36,543 nt of DNA from Deltaproteobacteria bacterium (lineage in GTDB: Bacteria; Myxococcota_A; Polyangia; Polyangiales; JADJMO01), in the NCBI GenBank assembly GCA_022843175.1, contig JALHOE010000079.1, forward strand, positions 1-36,543. Direction: 5' to 3'. The notes under the pieces are model-generated. The model saw only the letters and a list, made by a program, of their open reading frames with translations, ran no database searches and was not told where the DNA came from. The first letter of the stretch is position 1; the number at the start of each line of letters is the position of its first letter. Position numbers and translations under genes: made by a program. This document shows positions 32,289-36,543 of this stretch, in pieces.

Positions 32289-33700
32289 GCCTTTCCCTCG
32301 TCGCGTTCGATGCCGTACTTCTTCATCAAGCGATAGAGCGCGTAGCGGCTGGGGAGACCGAGCTTACGCGCCGCCTCGCTCACCCCGTGCGCCGCGAGCG
32401 CCGCGCGAATCGCCGCCTCCCCCTGCTCCGCCGCCGGCGCGTCCTTCTCGACGACGCGGAGCTCCGCGGTGACCTCGGGCGTCAGCGCGATGAAGTCCTC
32501 GCGGCTCGTGGAGACCGCGAGCCACAGCAGTCGCTCGAGCTCGCGCAGGTGGTGGGTGTATTCGTGGCGGAGGAGCGCCTCCATCAAGCGCGGATCGAGC
32601 GCCGCGTGGCCGTCCTTGAAGAACCGCGAGGCGACCTCGGGCGCGTCTCGTTCGAAGCGCGCCAAGAGGCTCCGCACGAGGATCGGCACGTCCTCGCGGC
32701 GCTCGCCGAGCGGTGGGATCTCGACCCGGGCGCCGAACCGCGCGAGCACGTCGTGCTTGAGCGAATCGAGCGGCCGGTTGGTGGCGGCGACGACGCGCAA
32801 GTCGGAGTGACGCACGCGCGACTCGCCGAGGCGCTGATACTCGCCGGCGCGATCGAGCACGCGGAGCAGGCGCGCCTGCAGGTCCTCGGGCAGCTCGCCG
32901 ATTTCGTCGAGGAAGAGCGTGGTGCCGTCGGCCTCGCCGATGAGGCCCGGGCGCTCGGGCGAGCCTGCGTGCGGGTAGTTCTTCGCGTTGCCGAACAGCT
33001 CGGCGTCGACCAGGCCCGCGGGGAACGTCGCGGCGCTGCGGGCGACGATCGGCTTGTTGGCGCGGCTCGAGAGGCCGTGGATCGCGCGCGCGGCGAGCTC
33101 CTTACCAGCGCCGCTCGGCCCGCGAATGAGCACGTGATGCGGAGAGTGCGCGGCGATCGCGAGGGCGTTGCGGAGCTCCCACGCGGCGAGGCTCTCGCCG
33201 ACGATCCCGAACGGGTCTGCCGCGCCGAAGGGGAACGCCGGCAGCTTCGCGCGCAGCGGCTCGTTGGCCCGACGGCGCGCGAGCAGGAGGACGAGCGCGT
33301 TGCGGAGGACGATGACGTCGCCGTCCTCGGCCTCGATCCGCTCGACCTCCTCCCCCGCCACCGACATCGGGCAGCGGCCGACCGAGGTGATCTCGACCGT
33401 TTCGTCGCGCGTCCGCCGGAGCATCAACTGCACGCGCGAGAGCCGGGCGGCCGAGAGCGGGGGGCTCGGGCGCGCGTCGCCGGGGCGCCGGGCGTGGAAG
33501 ACCAGACGTCGCCCACCGTCGTCCGCCTGCGCACCTCCGCGCCCGAGCACCGACGGCTCGGTGATGACCGCCGACTGGCCGATTCGCTCGGGCTCGTCGA
33601 TCGACCAGGCGATGAACAAATGCCAGTCGATCCGCTCGTGGAGCCGCCGCTGCTGGTCCCAGGGTAGATCGTGCTCGGTCAGCGTTCCGGTCTCGGACAT
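32285..33700 (-). CDS. FHA-AAA+-Fis regulator of bacterial enhancer-binding-protein type, lacking the GAFTGA loop
   Basis: The 471-residue product has an N-terminal FHA-like phosphothreonine-binding domain (about 45-140: VLGRG 51-55, LSRVQLML 87-94, GDVIVLRN). Next is an AAA+ domain with Walker A GPSGAGKE (194-201) and Walker B LFLDEIGEL (262-270), then a C-terminal Fis-type helix-turn-helix (about 436-461: SEAARKLGLPSRYALYRLMKK). Where sigma-54 activators have GAFTGA, it reads NAKNYPHAG (238-246). It therefore probably does not remodel sigma-54 in the normal way. It is first in a coupled three-gene operon and faces the kinase-globin-hydrolase gene across 45 bp, making it the likely phospho-target. 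Confidence 0.88.
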   Translation of the reverse strand: MSETGTLTEHDLPWDQQRRLHERIDWHLFIAWSIDEPERIGQSAVITEPSVLGRGGAQADDGGRRLVFHARRPGDARPSPPLSAARLSRVQLMLRRTRDETVEITSVGRCPMSVAGEEVERIEAEDGDVIVLRNALVLLLARRRANEPLRAKLPAFPFGAADPFGIVGESLAAWELRNALAIAAHSPHHVLIRGPSGAGKELAARAIHGLSSRANKPIVARSAATFPAGLVDAELFGNAKNYPHAGSPERPGLIGEADGTTLFLDEIGELPEDLQARLLRVLDRAGEYQRLGESRVRHSDLRVVAATNRPLDSLKHDVLARFGARVEIPPLGERREDVPILVRSLLARFERDAPEVASRFFKDGHAALDPRLMEALLRHEYTHHLRELERLLWLAVSTSREDFIALTPEVTAELRVVEKDAPAAEQGEAAIRAALAAHGVSEAARKLGLPSRYALYRLMKKYGIERDEGKA

Positions 33701-33745
33701 CGATCGCGATCATACCGGGCGGGGAGCGATGCTATAGGGCAGAGG
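33701..33745. promoter_or_regulatory. 45-bp divergent intergenic region between the regulator and the kinase-globin fusion
   Basis: This short space must hold the start signals of both genes. It contains the 10-bp perfect palindrome GATCGCGATC (33702-33711), next to the regulator start, and GCTATAGG (33731-33738), a possible -10 for the kinase gene that would give a near-leaderless transcript. An AGAGG run directly precedes the kinase ATG. Site assignments are tentative. Confidence 0.4.
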
Positions 33746-36010
33746 ATGGCCGACACCGCGGTCCCCGAGAGCGTAGGGCTCGCATGGGTGCCCCCGAGCG
33801 GGTTCGATCAGTTCACGGTGCTCCGGCCCCTCGGCCGCGGCGGCATGGGCCACGTCTACCTCGGCCGTGACCGAGCCCTCGACCGGCTCGTCGCGCTCAA
33901 GTTCATCTCGTCTCGCCACCCGTCGGACGCGGTTCGCGAGCGCTTCCTCGTCGAGGCGCGGGCGATCGCGCGGCTCTCGCACCCCAACGTGGTGAGCGTG
34001 TTCTCGATCGGCGAGGTCGCGGGGCGCCCCTACATCGCCTACGAGTTCGTCTCCGGCAACAGCCTCGATCGAATCGCGCTCCCCCTGGCCTGGCAGGTCG
34101 CGCTCCGGCTCGCGGTCGGCGCGGCGCGCGGGCTCGAGGGAGCGCATCGCGAGGGCATCCTCCACCGCGACCTCAAGCCGGGGAACATCATCCTCTCCGA
34201 GCGGGGCGAGGTGAAGCTCCTCGACTTCGGCCTCGCCAAGCTCGACGAATCGCCGCGCCTGGCGAGCTCGGAGCCCATCCCCGTCGCTGCGTACGACGTC
34301 GAGCCCGAGGGCAACACCGTCGACGCGCTCACCCGTCCCGGCGCGCTCATGGGCACGCCCGCCTACATGGCGCCGGAGCTGTGGTGCGGCGAGCCCGCGT
34401 CGCAGCGCACCGATGTCTTCGCGCTCGGCCTCGTGTTCTACGAGCTCATCGCCGGCAAGCTCCCGCACGGCGGCTTCCCGTCGGCCGAGATCGCGCGCCG
34501 GCTCGTCGAAGAGGATCTGCCGCCGGTCCGCAGCTTCGCCCCCGAGCTCCCCGAGTCGCTCGGCGCGGTGATCGATCGCGCGGTGCGGCGCGATCCCGCC
34601 GAGCGCTTCCCCTCGGCCGCCGAGCTCCGCAGCGCGCTCGAGGAGATCCAGAAGATCTTCCTCCCCACCCAGTCGGGCGCCGAGCCGATCGACAAGGCCC
34701 GCCTCGCCGTCGCGGCGTCGTTCTATCGCGTCCGCGAGCAGGGCGACGCGTTCATCTCCAGCATCTACGAACGGCTGTTCGCGATCGAGCCCGCCGCACG
34801 CGCGCTCTTTCCGTCGGACCTCTCGGCGCAGCGACAAAAGCTCCTCCACATGTTCGGTCTCGTCCTCGGCGCGATCGCCGAGCCAGAGCGGCTCGCGCCG
34901 GTGCTCGAGGACCTCGGCCGGCGTCACCTCCACTACTCCGTCGAGCCGCAACACTTCCGCGCGCTCGAGAAGGCACTGCTCGGCGCGCTCGAGGCGCACG
35001 ACGCCGCCTGGAACGACGACGTCGCCCGCGGCTGGCAGCGCAGCTTCAGCTTCATCGAGTCCGCGATGACCCGCGGCATGAGCTCGGAGCACAACACGGT
35101 GCTCACCGACGACTCCGGCAGCCTGCGGCGCAAGCCGCTGCCGCTCGAGCGCTGGCCGCGCGCGCCGGAGCCGAAGGCACCCATCCCCGAGGGCGTCCGC
35201 ACCCGCTACGCGCTGAACGACGACGTCACCCTGGCGTATCAGACGTTCGGAACCGGACCGATCGACCTCGTCCTGGTGCTCGGGTCGATCACGCACGTCG
35301 AGCTCAATTGGCAGCACCCCACGCTCGCGACGTTCCTCGGGCGCCTCGCGCAGATCGCGAGGGTCACCGTGTTCGACAAGCGCGGCACGGGTCTCTCCGA
35401 CCGCGCCTTCGACCCGGAGTCGATCGAGGAGCGCATCGACGATCTCACCGCGGTGATGGACCACACCGGCGTCAAGCGCGCCCTGCTCTTCGGCGTGTCC
35501 GACGGCGCGGCCATCGCGGCGCGCTTCACCGCCGCGCAGCCGGCGCGGGTGAGCGGCCTCGCGCTCTACGGCGCGAGCACCACCGGCCTCACGCCCGAGC
35601 AGCTCCAGGCCCGCGCGACCACCATTCGCGAGCGGTGGGGCGAGCCGCTGTTCGTCGACGACGAGGCGCCGTCGATGGCGCACGACAAGGCCTACTGCAC
35701 CTGGCTCGCGCTCTACCAACGCATGGCCTCGAGCCCGGGCAATGCGATCAAGATGACGCGCACCGTGGCGAGCAGCGAGCTCGCGGCGATCCTGCCGTCG
35801 CTCTCGTTGCCGACGCTGGTCCTCCACCGGACCGGAGACCGCGTCGTCCCGGTCGCCGCCGGGCGCGCCCTCGCCGAGCAGATCCGCGGCGCCCGATTCG
35901 TCGAGCTCCGCGGGGACGATCACCTCCCCTACGTGGGAGACATCGAGCCGCTCCTGGCCGAGGTCGAAGCGCTCACGCGGCTTCTTGCCGCGCAGCCTCC
36001 GCGCCCTTGA
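33746..36010 (+). CDS. Ser/Thr kinase-globin-alpha/beta-hydrolase fusion protein
   Basis: The 754-residue product has three domains. Residues 20-302 are a Hanks-type kinase with G-loop GRGGMG (30-35), K52, HRDLKPGN (140-147), DFG (160-162) and APE (209-211), so it should be active. Residues 316-446 match a flavohemoglobin-type globin: Y341 (B10), F355 (CD1), Q362 (E7) and proximal H394 (LGRRH), the set linked with O2/NO chemistry. Residues 485-745 are an alpha/beta-hydrolase with nucleophile S585 (GVSDG), D698 and H726, like the domain joined to some cyclases and LuxR-type proteins. No membrane segment is visible. The ATG at 33746 begins just after the antisense regulator start. The last 38 nt overlap the free globin gene. 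Confidence 0.92.
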   Translation: MADTAVPESVGLAWVPPSGFDQFTVLRPLGRGGMGHVYLGRDRALDRLVALKFISSRHPSDAVRERFLVEARAIARLSHPNVVSVFSIGEVAGRPYIAYEFVSGNSLDRIALPLAWQVALRLAVGAARGLEGAHREGILHRDLKPGNIILSERGEVKLLDFGLAKLDESPRLASSEPIPVAAYDVEPEGNTVDALTRPGALMGTPAYMAPELWCGEPASQRTDVFALGLVFYELIAGKLPHGGFPSAEIARRLVEEDLPPVRSFAPELPESLGAVIDRAVRRDPAERFPSAAELRSALEEIQKIFLPTQSGAEPIDKARLAVAASFYRVREQGDAFISSIYERLFAIEPAARALFPSDLSAQRQKLLHMFGLVLGAIAEPERLAPVLEDLGRRHLHYSVEPQHFRALEKALLGALEAHDAAWNDDVARGWQRSFSFIESAMTRGMSSEHNTVLTDDSGSLRRKPLPLERWPRAPEPKAPIPEGVRTRYALNDDVTLAYQTFGTGPIDLVLVLGSITHVELNWQHPTLATFLGRLAQIARVTVFDKRGTGLSDRAFDPESIEERIDDLTAVMDHTGVKRALLFGVSDGAAIAARFTAAQPARVSGLALYGASTTGLTPEQLQARATTIRERWGEPLFVDDEAPSMAHDKAYCTWLALYQRMASSPGNAIKMTRTVASSELAAILPSLSLPTLVLHRTGDRVVPVAAGRALAEQIRGARFVELRGDDHLPYVGDIEPLLAEVEALTRLLAAQPPRP

Positions 36011-36404
36011 GCATCAGGTCGCGGATCGCGCCGAACGCCGCGGCCCACGCCGCGCCGGTCTCGGCCGTCCAGTCGTCGCCCGCCGCCTCGGCGAGCGCGG
36101 CGATCAACGACTCGCCGACCCAGTCGTACATCTCGTCGGCGACGCCATAACCGACGTGACGCTTGCCGAGCGCGAACAGCGTCTCGGTCAGCCAGGGCGC
36201 GTCCTCGAGGTGATCGAGGACCGCGACGAGCGCATCGGTGAGCATCTTCTGCTGGCGCTCGAGCGCCTGCGGGGACCCGCCGAACATCGGGCGCACGACG
36301 GGATAGCGCTCGAAGAAGATCTCGTAGAAGCGCGCGGTGACGGTGGGGGAACGCTCGACCACGAGGTCGAAGCTGGAACGGAGGAGGGCGATGTCGAGGC
36401 TCAT
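35973..36404 (-). CDS. Single-domain globin (flavohemoglobin-type, Vitreoscilla hemoglobin-like)
   Basis: The 143-residue protein is a complete single globin domain without the FAD/NAD reductase of true flavohemoglobins. Y27 (B10, ARFYEIFF), F41 (CD1), Q51 (E7, RQQKML) and proximal H83 (ALGKRHVGYGV) are all present, so heme and O2 or NO binding are expected. The same four residues occur in the globin domain of the neighbouring kinase fusion. The ATG at 36404 matches the usual globin N-terminus; upstream in-frame codons up to 36509 look non-coding. Its stop lies inside the 3' end of the kinase gene, giving a 38-nt tail-to-tail overlap. Two identical palindromes lie upstream. Confidence 0.92.
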   Translation of the reverse strand: MSLDIALLRSSFDLVVERSPTVTARFYEIFFERYPVVRPMFGGSPQALERQQKMLTDALVAVLDHLEDAPWLTETLFALGKRHVGYGVADEMYDWVGESLIAALAEAAGDDWTAETGAAWAAAFGAIRDLMLKGAEAARQEAA

Positions 36405-36476
36405 GGCAGCGAGCCATCGCAGGCGCCGTGCCAGCGCGATTCTCCGAGGATTCTCTGTGTTCCGGCGCGTTCGCGA

Positions 36477-36509
36477 CCGTGCGCGCACGGTTGCGGAGTG
36501 TGCGCGCAC
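36477..36509 (-). promoter_or_regulatory. Two identical palindromes 21 bp apart upstream of the globin gene
   Basis: GTGCGCGCAC occurs at 36479-36488 (within the perfect 14-bp palindrome CCGTGCGCGCACGG, 36477-36490) and again at 36500-36509. The start-to-start spacing of 21 bp is two helical turns, so both would face the same side of DNA, as expected for a pair of regulator dimers. They lie about 75-105 nt upstream of the globin ATG. GC-rich composition makes chance palindromes commoner, but the exact repetition is notable. The remaining bases to the window end hold no recognisable gene. Confidence 0.5.
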
Positions 36510-36543
36510 GCTCAGGGATCGGGCGCGGCGCCGTAGAGCGGCG

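Noticed and set aside
33710-35923. A 737-codon open frame antisense to the kinase-globin-hydrolase gene
   Set aside because: Low-complexity Arg/Glu/Gly/Val composition with no recognisable domain; the plus-strand frame has three well-marked domains.
1-36543. tRNA, rRNA or CRISPR elements
   Set aside because: I saw no cloverleaf with conserved T-loop sequence, no rRNA segments and no regularly spaced repeat-spacer array.

Overview
This window of about 36.5 kb is very GC-rich, densely coding DNA from a bacterium that looks like a myxobacterium of the order Polyangiales (Myxococcota). This is inferred from the very high third-position GC, the many Cys-rich or Asp/Thr-rich lipoproteins of unknown function, eukaryote-like Ser/Thr kinases, an FHA-AAA+ regulator, and a GGC motif resembling the myxobacterial C-terminal sorting signal. 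I see no rRNA, tRNA, CRISPR array, plasmid or phage genes. About 35 genes are supported. Many are packed tail-to-tail with 0 to 6 nt between stop codons.

Region 1 (1-10.1 kb) is mainly cell envelope. It holds an L,D-transpeptidase fragment, a small membrane protein, a cluster of short palindromic repeats, a two-domain fasciclin lipoprotein, a decayed Cys-rich gene, three more envelope lipoproteins, a serine beta-lactamase-like hydrolase, a beta-propeller di-heme cytochrome lipoprotein, and a trypsin-like protease that reads in frame into a Cys-rich lipoprotein.

Region 2 (10.2-16.4 kb) is metabolic and secretory. It has an ATP-grasp ligase next to a class III omega-aminotransferase, a class I/II aminotransferase, and an M28 metallopeptidase overlapping a PNGase F-like deglycosylase lipoprotein.

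Region 3 (16.6-25.8 kb) holds a lipoprotein with an 18-bp tandem repeat, a likely 234-bp miniature transposable element, a ferritin-like/Pro-rich lipoprotein pair, an OafA-type acyltransferase with an SGNH domain, an SH3b lysozyme-like protein, an aldehyde dehydrogenase, a lipoprotein and a membrane-anchored Ser/Thr kinase.

Region 4 (25.9-30.6 kb) holds a catalase-like heme protein divergent from a cytochrome P450, an SGNH hydrolase, a zinc-ribbon methyltransferase with an apparent start-codon frameshift, and a repeat-bearing Cys-rich lipoprotein.

Region 5 (30.6-36.4 kb) is the most unusual part. A 754-aa protein joins a Ser/Thr kinase, a flavohemoglobin-type globin and an alpha/beta-hydrolase. 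It faces, across a 45-bp intergenic region, a translationally coupled operon of an FHA-AAA+ regulator lacking GAFTGA, a dienelactone-hydrolase-like protein and a methyltransferase. A free-standing globin of the same type is encoded tail-to-tail with the fusion gene, overlapping it by 38 nt, and has two identical palindromes 21 bp apart upstream. I infer a heme/gas-responsive phospho-signalling module: globin sensing, kinase output, FHA read-out. That model rests on domain content and gene order only.
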